From Alloalcanivorax xiamenensis (GTDB taxonomy: Bacteria > Pseudomonadota > Gammaproteobacteria > Pseudomonadales > Alcanivoracaceae): a DNA stretch of 64,000 bases. Shown in pieces: positions 52,481 through 60,167 of the stretch (position 1 is its first letter; each line of letters begins with the position of its first letter). A model generated the notes under the pieces. It was not told where the DNA came from. It ran no database searches and saw nothing but the letters and a program-made list of their open reading frames with translations. The translations under genes and the position numbers were made by a program. Where the stretch lies: NCBI RefSeq assembly GCF_009846745.1, contig NZ_AQPF01000017.1:13394-77393 (forward strand). Reading direction: 5' to 3'.

Positions 52481-53671
52481 ATGAAAATGAGTGGAGCGGA
52501 TATCGAAGCCCTGTGCCGGGCGTTCATAGCGGATGAAGATGAGGCGTTGCAGCAGGAGCGGCAAGGCCATTTCTGGCCGCAAAATCATCATTTATTGGGG
52601 CCCCATGCCGCCAAGCTGCCGGCCGCCCTGACGCCGGACCAGAGAACCCGTTTCTATTTTCATTATCTGCGCGTGGCGGGCGGCATCCCGGCGGTCTCCA
52701 ACAAAGAACTGCCGTTGTTGCGCGACGCTTATCGGCAAGTGCTGCCCTTGCAGGATCGGGGCTACCCGGTCAACAGCAGTGAGCGGCATATCAACCTGCT
52801 GGTGTTCGGCTTCGACGAGAGCGGGTCCCTGCCCATCGGCGAAACGTCCACGGCGACGGATCTTAAAACCCGTCTGAAGCTGGTGAGCCAATTGGGCAAG
52901 TACACCACGCTGCCCAATCAGCGGGCAAAGAAAGTGAAGTTCGCTCCCTTTGCCGAGGACGGCGAACGGATTTTGCAGCTGCTGCGTCATTTACGCTATC
53001 GCCATGACCGCCGCTACGGTGACGATCTTTACGACACCGTGAACCTGAGATTCTGGGGCATGGTATTGACCGCGTTGCTGAATCCGGAAGTGCGCACCGA
53101 GCTGGTCCGCGACATGCTGGACGGTGACATGGCGTTTCCCAACCGGGAGACTCACCTGGACATACTGCACAAGACGGTTCAGGCGGTACAGGAAGATTGC
53201 GCGCCGCGGGAGACGGAATTTCATCAATGGGCCGGGCGACTGGCCGAGGTCCACCGCGCACGCTGGGAAGCCACCGAAAGCGCAATGCTGGCACGTGCCT
53301 TGGGATTGCCGTTCGAGGCCGGGGAGGATTGGCAGGTGCGGATTCGCATCCCCCAGGAAGGCAATGACGGGCAGGGGTGGCAAGCCCCCAACCTGATGTT
53401 GAATCTGATGCCGGAACCGGACTGGGATTGGGAACTGCGTATCGAGGACGCCAAGGGCCGCCGTTTCGTGGAAGGCAGCAAAGGCCCGGTAAGAAATGAC
53501 ATGGGCATGGAAGGGCTTGGCAAGGGCAATCTGGGGCGTTTTCCGCGGTGGTTGCGGGCCTTGCGAGAGCAATACGGTATGGTTTATGACGTGCCGCGAG
53601 CGGACATCAGCGCGGGCCGCAAGCGTTCCGCCGGCCGTCTGATCCAGGATTGGCTGGAAGGGGACGGGTAA
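52481..53671 (+). CDS. Hypothetical protein, family not recognised
   Basis: 396 aa, cytosolic, no signal peptide or membrane span. The first half is helical and charged (RAFIADEDEALQQERQGHFW; LRHLRYRHDRRYGDDLYD). A beta-rich segment near residues 290-340 has LMLNLMPEPDWDWELRIEDA, and the tail is basic (RADISAGRKRSAGRLIQDW). AAAGGGA precedes ATG 52481; ATG 52487 is also possible. It converges on and overlaps the minus-strand ORF ending at 53584. Confidence 0.7.
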   Translation: MKMSGADIEALCRAFIADEDEALQQERQGHFWPQNHHLLGPHAAKLPAALTPDQRTRFYFHYLRVAGGIPAVSNKELPLLRDAYRQVLPLQDRGYPVNSSERHINLLVFGFDESGSLPIGETSTATDLKTRLKLVSQLGKYTTLPNQRAKKVKFAPFAEDGERILQLLRHLRYRHDRRYGDDLYDTVNLRFWGMVLTALLNPEVRTELVRDMLDGDMAFPNRETHLDILHKTVQAVQEDCAPRETEFHQWAGRLAEVHRARWEATESAMLARALGLPFEAGEDWQVRIRIPQEGNDGQGWQAPNLMLNLMPEPDWDWELRIEDAKGRRFVEGSKGPVRNDMGMEGLGKGNLGRFPRWLRALREQYGMVYDVPRADISAGRKRSAGRLIQDWLEGDG

Positions 53672-54012
53672 AGGCGGTCTCCGGCGGTAACCTGTTCCAG
53701 TTCCTGACCCGCTTCGGAGCACAGGGCTCTTATCCGTTTCATGCAGTCCGGTTCGTTGTTGAGGGTCTGGGCTATACGCTCGGTCCGATCGGGTGAGCCA
53801 GTCCGCGTTAAGCCGGAACAGATCCCCGCTCTCCTGGGCGGCGTAAAAAGGGTCGGAAAGCGCCTCGAATCGGTGATCCCCAGGTACTCGGAAAACAGCG
53901 CGTTCAACACATCGATATTGGCGCCGATGATGTCGTCCGGATCGTCACTGCCCAGTACATCGGCGGGGAGCGGAATGGCGTCTTCGGGAGTGAGTAAGGT
54001 GCCGGTTGGCAT
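53584..54012 (-). pseudogene. Probable decayed gene after the E2 gene
   Basis: The reading frame opens MPTGTLLTPEDAIPLPADVL and ANIDVLNALFSEYLG. From about 53877 to 53795 the better coding frame is shifted and reads DHRFEALSDPFYAAQESGDL, then FRLNADWLTRSD, with GC-rich third positions. It returns to the first frame at RIAQTLNNEPDCMKRIRALC. Two compensating frameshifts in a once longer gene explain this. The first frame still runs on to overlap the convergent gene. It starts 16 bp after the E2 stop, as if it was part of that operon. No family recognised. Confidence 0.55.
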
Positions 54013-54027
54013 GGCAACGGTATCGAG

Positions 54028-55125
54028 CTAGTTTGCCAGCGATTGCAGCAAGGCCGCCAGAAAGCGTGCCGCCTGGCCGCCGTTCAGGGCGCGGTGGTCG
54101 AAGGTCAGCGACAGCGGTAGTTGTTTGTCCTCGAACACCTCGCCGTTGTTGAATCCGGGCTGTGTGAAGGCCTTGCCGGCACCGACAATGGCCACTTGTG
54201 GCGGCACCACCACCGGGGTGGCGAAACGGCCGCCGAGGGTGCCGAAGTTGCTCAATGACAAGGTGGCGCCCTGTAGTTCCCGAGGGGGGATTTTGCGCTG
54301 CTCCACGTCCCGACGAAGCCGGTTGAGGCCCTCGCGCAAGTCGTCATCGTCGCGGTTGGCGATATCGCGCAGCACCGGCACGAACAGGCCGTCCGGGGTG
54401 TCCACGGCGATACCCAGATCGATTTTTTCTACTTTGCGCATGCTCAGTTGATCACCGTCGAACCAGGCGTTGACCGCCGGTTCCGACCGGCAACCGGCGA
54501 CGATGGCGTGGATCAGACGCAACATGATGTCGGTGCCGGCGCGCCAATGACGGATGCTGACCTGATCGAACAGGCTGACCGGCACCACCTGCTGGCCGGC
54601 GCTGGCCATGGTTTTGGCCATGGTACGGGCCACCCCCTTTAGCGGGGTGCTGTCGCCGTGGCTTTGTTTCAGCCTGGCGTGTTGTTGCACGTCGTTAAGG
54701 GTAATGGTGCCGCCGGGGCCACTGCCCTTGAGACGCGCCAGATCCACGCCCAGATGCTGGGCCAGGGCACGGATCGCCGGCGCCGCGCCCGGGCCGCCCC
54801 GGTTGCCGGCGGCGGCGCCGATGATGAAATCATCACGGTCGCCGTCCTGTTCACTGGCCAACTCACCGACCACGCTCTGGCTGGTGTCCTCCTCGCCCTC
54901 GAACGCCAGCAGCGGCTCGCCGGTGTGCACCAGATCGCCTTCGGCGACGAAGCGGCGGGCGATGACACCGGCTTTCGGCGCCGGAATATCGACGATGGCC
55001 TTGGCCGTCTCCACGCTCAGCAGCACCTGGTCCACGTTAACCTCTTCGCCTTCCTTGACGTGCCATTCGATCACTTCCGCTTCCTGAAGGCCTTCGCCCA
55101 GATCCGGCAGAGTGAAGTAGCTCAT
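54028..55125 (-). CDS. Dihydrolipoamide acyltransferase (E2) of a 2-oxoacid dehydrogenase
   Basis: 365-aa E2. The lipoyl domain covers residues 1-78, with lipoyl-Lys42 in SVETAKAIVDIP. The peripheral subunit-binding segment is at about 113-150 (APAIRALAQHLGVDLARL). The C-terminal catalytic core follows. Its active-site motif reads DHRALNGG (343-350): His344 is kept, but the usual Asp of HRxxDG is Asn348. With leucine-type dehydrogenase and E1 genes upstream, a branched-chain 2-oxoacid complex is likely. A repeat-filled 158-bp gap separates it from E1beta. No E3 gene is present, so lipoamide dehydrogenase must come from elsewhere. Confidence 0.88.
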   Translation of the reverse strand: MSYFTLPDLGEGLQEAEVIEWHVKEGEEVNVDQVLLSVETAKAIVDIPAPKAGVIARRFVAEGDLVHTGEPLLAFEGEEDTSQSVVGELASEQDGDRDDFIIGAAAGNRGGPGAAPAIRALAQHLGVDLARLKGSGPGGTITLNDVQQHARLKQSHGDSTPLKGVARTMAKTMASAGQQVVPVSLFDQVSIRHWRAGTDIMLRLIHAIVAGCRSEPAVNAWFDGDQLSMRKVEKIDLGIAVDTPDGLFVPVLRDIANRDDDDLREGLNRLRRDVEQRKIPPRELQGATLSLSNFGTLGGRFATPVVVPPQVAIVGAGKAFTQPGFNNGEVFEDKQLPLSLTFDHRALNGGQAARFLAALLQSLAN

Positions 55126-55147
55126 GAGTGTGCTCCCTGGTCAGTCG

Positions 55148-55279
55148 CGCTTGCACGCAACACGCAACACGCAACACGCTAACACGCCATACTTGCCGAG
55201 TAAGGCGCCTATTTCCGGTTGTCTCACTTGGAGAAGGCCGCTGATACTTTGGCGTGCAAGCGTGCAAGCGTGCAAGCGC
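55148..55279. repeat. Repeat B, diverged copy 3
   Basis: Between E1beta and E2. The ends are built like repeat B (GCTTGCACGCAACACGCAAC; three GCGTGCAA octamers) and AACACGCCATACTTG is shared with the core edge, but the middle differs. Like copies 1 and 2 it interrupts a catabolic operon. Confidence 0.7.
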
Positions 55280-55283
55280 CTCA

Positions 55284-56291
55284 TCAATACACCAGCGTCC
55301 GCTTCGCCGCCGCCACGATCCGTTCCACATTCGGCAAATAATGCTGCTCCAGTTGGAAGTAGGGCATCGGGCAATCATAGCCGGTGACCCGCTCCACCGG
55401 AGCGCGCAGATGCAGCAGCGCCTGGTTGGCGAGGGTGGCGGCGATTTCAGCACCCATGCCGCCGTGCCCGGGGGCTTCATGAACGATCACGGCACGGCCG
55501 GTGCGGCTCACTGATGCCACCAGGGTATCCTGGTCCAATGGGTTCAGACAGGCCACGTCGATCACTTCGGCGTTGATGCCTTCCGCCGCCAGTTGATCGG
55601 CGGCACCCAGGGTTTCGTGGATGGCCGCGCCCCAACTGATCAGGGTGAGATCGTCGCCGGTGCGCAGGGTGAAGCAGGTATCCAGCGGCAAGGGCTCGCC
55701 GTCCGCCACCACCGGCAGCCGTTTCAGCCGGTACAGGCGCTTCGGTTCCAGGAAGATCACCGGGTCCGGGCACTGGATGGCGGCCAGCAGCAGGCCGTGG
55801 GCGCGGGACGGCGAGGATGGCATCACCACACGCAGGCCGGGGATATGCGCGAACAGGGCCTCGGTGCTTTCACTGTGATGTTCCGGCGCGTGAATGCCGC
55901 CTCCGTAGGGCGCCCTTATCACCAGCGGACAACTGAGCCGGCCGCGGGTGCGGTTACGTAAACGGGCGGCGTGGCTGAGGATCTGCTCCAGGGCGGCGTA
56001 AATGAAACCCATGAACTGGATCTCCGCCACCGGTTTCAGCCCCTGGCTGGCCATGCCCACGGCCAGGCCGGCGATCAGATTCTCCGCCAACGGCGTGTCC
56101 ATCACCCGGCGGAAGCCGAATTGTGCCTTGAGCCCCTCGGTGGCGCGGAACACGCCGCCGTTGGTGCCGATGTCCTCGCCGAGCAGAACCACACTGTCGT
56201 CCTCGGCCATGGCCCGCACCAGGGCACGGTTGACCGCTTCCAGCAGATTCATGGGGACCGCATGGGCGCCGTGGGTTTGCAGTTCAGCCAT
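55284..56291 (-). CDS. 2-oxoacid dehydrogenase E1 beta subunit
   Basis: 335-aa transketolase-like beta subunit that works with the E1alpha encoded just upstream. VVLLGEDIGTNGGVFRATEG and FRRVMDTPLAENLIAGLAVG carry the conserved Glu. GGGIHAPEHHSESTEALFAH is typical of the branched-chain type, and DVACLNPLDQDTLVASVSRT is the usual C-terminal motif. It overlaps E1alpha by 8 bases with GGAGGTG upstream. Branched-chain keto acids are the likely substrates. Confidence 0.92.
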   Translation of the reverse strand: MAELQTHGAHAVPMNLLEAVNRALVRAMAEDDSVVLLGEDIGTNGGVFRATEGLKAQFGFRRVMDTPLAENLIAGLAVGMASQGLKPVAEIQFMGFIYAALEQILSHAARLRNRTRGRLSCPLVIRAPYGGGIHAPEHHSESTEALFAHIPGLRVVMPSSPSRAHGLLLAAIQCPDPVIFLEPKRLYRLKRLPVVADGEPLPLDTCFTLRTGDDLTLISWGAAIHETLGAADQLAAEGINAEVIDVACLNPLDQDTLVASVSRTGRAVIVHEAPGHGGMGAEIAATLANQALLHLRAPVERVTGYDCPMPYFQLEQHYLPNVERIVAAAKRTLVY

Positions 56292-57297
56292 GACGCACCT
56301 CCTGGTTGAGCGCCGCCAGGGCGGCGCGCTGGTCGCGCAGGGCGGCGGGTAGAGCCGCGTAAAGGTAGTCGAGCATGTCGGTGGCCGGGGCCGGGGGCAG
56401 ATTCAGGTAGATGTCGATGGCCTCTTCCACGGTGCGCTCGCACTGTTGCTGCCAGTCGGTTTCCCGCTGGGCATCCCACAGACCGGATTCAGCCAGAGTG
56501 TCGCGCAGGCGCCGCACCGGCTCGTTCTGCCAGGCCCGGTGCAGATCGCTGGCTTTGCGGTAGCGGCTGGCATCGTCGGCGGTGGTGTGATCGCTGAGTC
56601 GGTAGCTGATCGCTTCGACCAGGGTGGCGCCCTTGCCGGCACGGGCCCGTTCCAGGGCGTCGTCCAGTACCTTGAGCAGCGCATCCAGGTCGTTGCCGTC
56701 CACCTGCACGCCGGGAATGCCGGCGGCCACCGCCTTGTCGGCCAGACTGGCGCAGGCGGTCTGCAGTCCCCGGGGCACGGAGATGGCCCACTGATTGTTA
56801 TTGATCAGCACCACCAGCGGCAGCTGCCAGACGCCGGCCACGTTGAGCGCTTCGTAAAAATCACCCCGTGAGGTGGCGCCGTCGCCGCAGGTGGCGAGCA
56901 CGGCGGCGTGTTCGTGGCGCAGCTTGGCGGCACTGGCGATGCCGGCGGCCTGAGTCAGTTGGGTGGCAATGGGCACGCAGTAGGGCAGATCGCGGCGGGC
57001 GTCGCTGTCGGCGGGAAAAGCGTTGCCACGCTCGTCGCCGCCCCAGTACTGCAGGATTTGATGCAGCGGCACGCCGCGCAGATAAAGCGTGGCGTGGTCG
57101 CGGTAGTAGGGCACGAAGTAATCGTCCCGGGTCAGCGCCAGCCCGGCGGCGGTGCCGATCGCTTCGGCGCCCAGGCAGGAGGCGTAGGTGCCCAGCCGCC
57201 CGGTGCGTTGCAGGTTCACTGCTTTCTTATCGAAGTGACGGATCATCGCCATGGTCTTGTAACCCGCCACTCGACGGTGGTCATGGTCGGTTCTCAT
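56284..57297 (-). CDS. 2-oxoacid dehydrogenase E1 alpha subunit
   Basis: 337-aa thiamine-diphosphate-binding subunit. The TPP motif starts at GDG 138-140 (CGDGATSRGDFYEALNVAG) and ends at INNNQW (165-170). The YYRDHATLYLRG segment and the phosphorylation-loop-like region YRLSDHTTADDASRYR (about 232-247) fit pyruvate/branched-chain E1alpha. Strong GAGGAGGTG precedes ATG 57297. It starts 10 bp after the dehydrogenase gene, so the operon is tight. Confidence 0.92.
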   Translation of the reverse strand: MRTDHDHRRVAGYKTMAMIRHFDKKAVNLQRTGRLGTYASCLGAEAIGTAAGLALTRDDYFVPYYRDHATLYLRGVPLHQILQYWGGDERGNAFPADSDARRDLPYCVPIATQLTQAAGIASAAKLRHEHAAVLATCGDGATSRGDFYEALNVAGVWQLPLVVLINNNQWAISVPRGLQTACASLADKAVAAGIPGVQVDGNDLDALLKVLDDALERARAGKGATLVEAISYRLSDHTTADDASRYRKASDLHRAWQNEPVRRLRDTLAESGLWDAQRETDWQQQCERTVEEAIDIYLNLPPAPATDMLDYLYAALPAALRDQRAALAALNQEVRHG

Positions 57298-57306
57298 AGC
57301 ACCTCC

Positions 57307-58344
57307 TCAGGCCACGTTACGATGGCCATTGAGCCGTTGTTCCGCCAGATCGTCAGCGGTGGCACTGGTGGACCAGCCGGCCTGTTCCGCTTCACGGAAG
57401 ATCCGCGTCAGGGTCGTGCCGATGGCCAGGACGTGCTGGCGGATGCGGGTCGGTCCGACACCGGCGTGTCCCAGGGCCAGGTCGATCAGGCCGCCGGCGT
57501 TGGCGACGTAGTCAGGGGCATAGAGGATGTCCCGCTGACGCAGTCTTTCACCGTCCTCGTCCCCGGCCAGTTGATTATTGGCGCTGCCCGCCACCAGGGG
57601 CGCACGCAGCCGGGCGATGGTGTCGCGATTGAGCACGGCGCCCAGGGCGCAGGGCACGAAGCCGTCGCAGGGCACGTCGTAGATGGCGTCGGGGGGCACG
57701 ATCCGGGCCCCCAGCCGGGCGGCCAGTTCGCCGGCCCGTTTGGCATCGGCGTCGGCCAGGGTGAGACGGGCGCCGGCCCGGGTCAGCAGCAGTGCGAGGC
57801 GGCTGCCCACATGCCCCACGCCCTGTACGGCGAAGTGCAGACCGCGCAGGTTGTCGCGGTGCAGGCGGTGGCGGACGCTGGCGTCGAGGGCGGCGAACAC
57901 GCCCAGAGCGGTGAGTGGCGACGGGTCCAGGCCGTCACCGCTGTAGCCCCAGACATGGCGGGTGGTACGGGCCACCTGGTCCAGATCTTCAAGGCCGGTG
58001 CCGGCGTCCACGGCTGTGGTGTAACGGCCATTGAGGCTGTCCACGGCGCGGCCGAAGGCCCGGTACAGGGCGCCCCGGTCATAGCCGTCCGTGGGTTCCA
58101 GAATCACCGCCTTGCCGCCGCCCAGGGGCAGCCCGGCCAGGGCGGCCTTGTAGCTCATGCCCCGGGCCAGACGCGTGACGTCCTCCAAAGCGGCGTTTTC
58201 GTCGTCGTAGCGCAGGCAGCGGCAGCCGCCGACGGCGGGACCCAGTTGGGTGGAGTGAATGGCGATAAGGGCACGCAGCCCGGAGTGCGGATCACGATGC
58301 AGGTGCAGCTCGGCAACGTTGGTCCGTTCGAGGTTAGCGAACAT
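57307..58344 (-). CDS. Leucine/branched-chain amino acid dehydrogenase
   Basis: 345-aa Glu/Leu/Phe/Val dehydrogenase. Lys66 and Lys78 (MSYKAALAGLPLGGGKAVI) are the substrate-binding and catalytic lysines. The NAD-binding motif is VQGVGHVGSRLA. It would deaminate leucine, valine or isoleucine to oxoacids for the E1-E2 complex encoded downstream. AAGGAGAG precedes ATG 58344. It is the first gene of the minus-strand operon; the upstream 366-bp divergent gap should hold the promoter. Confidence 0.92.
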   Translation of the reverse strand: MFANLERTNVAELHLHRDPHSGLRALIAIHSTQLGPAVGGCRCLRYDDENAALEDVTRLARGMSYKAALAGLPLGGGKAVILEPTDGYDRGALYRAFGRAVDSLNGRYTTAVDAGTGLEDLDQVARTTRHVWGYSGDGLDPSPLTALGVFAALDASVRHRLHRDNLRGLHFAVQGVGHVGSRLALLLTRAGARLTLADADAKRAGELAARLGARIVPPDAIYDVPCDGFVPCALGAVLNRDTIARLRAPLVAGSANNQLAGDEDGERLRQRDILYAPDYVANAGGLIDLALGHAGVGPTRIRQHVLAIGTTLTRIFREAEQAGWSTSATADDLAEQRLNGHRNVA

Positions 58345-58398
58345 GGCAACGCTCTCCTTGTCGTCCCGGGGGCCGGTAAGCCCGCTGTGGGCGGTTCC

Positions 58399-58424
58399 GG
58401 GGCCGGATCACGGCCCCTTTGTTT
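58399..58424 (+). terminator. Orphan terminator-like hairpin in a divergent region
   Basis: GGGGCCG-GATCA-CGGCCCC is followed by TTTGTTT, a good plus-strand terminator. No plus-strand gene lies upstream for over 4 kb, so it may end a small RNA or attenuate the downstream flavoprotein gene. Confidence 0.5.
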
Positions 58425-58541
58425 AAACCATAGCGCGGGTTTGGAGAGGGTGCTTGGATCGATTGGTTATATGGCGGGGAGGGGTTAGCGGGGTTGGGTA
58501 TGAAGGGGCGACTCGCGCGCGACAAGAGACATGCCGTGGTC

Positions 58542-58593
58542 ATTCGCTGCCAAGGCAGCTTCCCACAGAGAGCTACGTAGCCGCTGTGGGAAG
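58542..58593. repeat. REP-like inverted pair R9
   Basis: TTCGCTGCCAAGGCAGCTTC and CCGCTGTGGGAAGG lie in opposite orientation. A short GCGTGTTGCGTGT repeat-B fragment follows at about 58621. No gene is seen in this divergent region. Confidence 0.7.
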
Positions 58594-58710
58594 GCACTGA
58601 TTCGTGGCTCCGGGTTTTTAGCGTGTTGCGTGTCAGCGCGATCCGTGCTCTGGCACCCCCGCCGGCATCCCGCTATGCTGCGCGGCTTCGATGAAGGAGG
58701 GCGTAACGGC

Positions 58711-59934
58711 ATGGCGGAACAGTACGACGTGGTGATCATCGGTGCCGGTGCCGCCGGGCTGATGTGCGCCGCCACCGCCGGCTATCGCGGCGCTTCGGTG
58801 CTGGTGCTGGACCATGCCAACAAACCCGGCAAGAAAATTCTCATGTCCGGCGGTGGGCGCTGCAATTTCACCAATCTGAACACCACCCCGGCGCATTTCA
58901 TTTCCGCCAATCCCCACTTTTGCAAATCCGCATTGAGCCGTTATACGCCCTGGCATTTTGTCGAGCTGGTGGAACGGCACGGCATCGAGCATGTGGAAAA
59001 AGCGCCGGGGCAGTTGTTTTGCGCCGACTCCAGCAAAGCGATTGTGGCGATGCTGCTCACCGAGTGCGAATGGGCCGGCGTCAGGATCCGGCTGAACACG
59101 GCGGTAACCCACATCAACGATCAGCCGGTGGGCACACCTGGATCAGGGCGAATGGAAGGCGGCTTCACGCTACGCACCAACGATGGCGTGGTGCGCGCCG
59201 GCAAGGTGGTGATCGCCAGCGGCGGCCTCTCCATTCCCTCCATGGGGGCCAGCCCGTTCGGGTATAAAGTGGCGGAACAATTCGGTTTGCCGGTATTGCC
59301 CACACGCGCCGCGCTGGTGCCGTTCACATTGCAGCCGGCGGACAAGGCGTGGCTGGCGGAACTCAGTGGTGTCAGCGCCGAGGTTCGAGCAGAAGCCGGG
59401 GGGCAATCTTTCTCCGAGCCCATGTTGATCACGCACCGGGGCTTGTCCGGGCCGGCCATGCTGCAGGTGTCCGCGTTCTGGCAAGCGGGCGCCGATGTCA
59501 CCGTGGACTGGTTACCAATGCTGGTGGACCCGTACGCGGCTCTGCTGGAAGAACGCAAGCAACATCCCAACGGAACCGTGGAGCGCTGGTTGCGCGCCTT
59601 TTTTTCCCAACGTCTGGCGGCGGCCCTGGTGGCGCACTTCGATTGGAAAGGACCGCTCCAGCATCAGAGCAACGAGCGCCTGGCCAGCATCGCCGCCGTG
59701 CTCAAGGGCTGGTGTTTCAAACCCTCCGGCACCGAAGGCTACCGCACCGCCGAAGTGACCCTCGGCGGTGTCGACACCGGCGCTGTCTCCTCCAAAACCT
59801 TCGAAACCAAAACCGTTCCCGGCCTGTATTTCATCGGCGAAGTCCTCGATGTCACCGGCCAGCTCGGTGGTTTCAATTTCCAATGGGCCTGGGCCAGCGC
59901 GGTGGCGGCGGGAACGGCAGTTAATAGTGGATAG
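58711..59934 (+). CDS. yhiN: YhiN/HI0933-family flavoprotein
   Basis: 407-aa FAD oxidoreductase of the HI0933/BaiN family. The FAD motif VVIIGAGAAGLMCAATAGYR is at the N-terminus, KPGKKILMSGGGRCNFTN is the family hallmark, and GEVLDVTGQLGGFNFQWAWA is the conserved C-terminal flavin site. The physiological role is uncertain. ATG 58711 follows AAGGAGGG. The stop codon lies inside the heptamer array at 59919. Confidence 0.9.
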   Translation: MAEQYDVVIIGAGAAGLMCAATAGYRGASVLVLDHANKPGKKILMSGGGRCNFTNLNTTPAHFISANPHFCKSALSRYTPWHFVELVERHGIEHVEKAPGQLFCADSSKAIVAMLLTECEWAGVRIRLNTAVTHINDQPVGTPGSGRMEGGFTLRTNDGVVRAGKVVIASGGLSIPSMGASPFGYKVAEQFGLPVLPTRAALVPFTLQPADKAWLAELSGVSAEVRAEAGGQSFSEPMLITHRGLSGPAMLQVSAFWQAGADVTVDWLPMLVDPYAALLEERKQHPNGTVERWLRAFFSQRLAAALVAHFDWKGPLQHQSNERLASIAAVLKGWCFKPSGTEGYRTAEVTLGGVDTGAVSSKTFETKTVPGLYFIGEVLDVTGQLGGFNFQWAWASAVAAGTAVNSG

Positions 59935-59964
59935 TGAACAGGGAACAGGGAACAGGGAACAGGG
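59919..59964. repeat. Heptamer array over the yhiN stop
   Basis: AGTTAAT-AGTGGAT-AGTGAAC and then three exact AGGGAAC units plus a partial. The array overlaps the last five codons and the stop of yhiN, so the last residues VNSG are encoded by it. Confidence 0.88.
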
Positions 59965-59992
59965 ACGCGAGATAGAGCAGAGTGATTGGAAG

Positions 59993-60037
59993 ACAGTGAG
60001 GCCGCGCTCAGGAGTTGGGCGCGGCCTCACTGTTTTT
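59993..60037 (+). terminator. Rho-independent terminator of yhiN
   Basis: A perfect 15-bp stem, ACAGTGAGGCCGCGC with GCGCGGCCTCACTGT, an 11-base loop and TTTTT. It lies 58 bp after the yhiN stop. Confidence 0.92.
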
Positions 60038-60130
60038 AAAGAAAGTGTTTTCAAAGAAAGTACGATGCTTAACGTCAGTGTGGCTAATTTGCAAAACCTC
60101 CCTGCAAATCCGCAACGCCGTTTTTTCCCT

Positions 60131-60158
60131 ATTCACTGTTAACTATTCACTATTCCTT
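60131..60158. repeat. Inverted heptamer array before the mfd stop
   Basis: ATTCACT-GTTAACT-ATTCACT-ATTCCTT: reverse complement of the AGTKRAY heptamers at 59919, on the other side of the terminator hairpin. Confidence 0.82.
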
Positions 60159-60167
60159 GCCTTTTTT

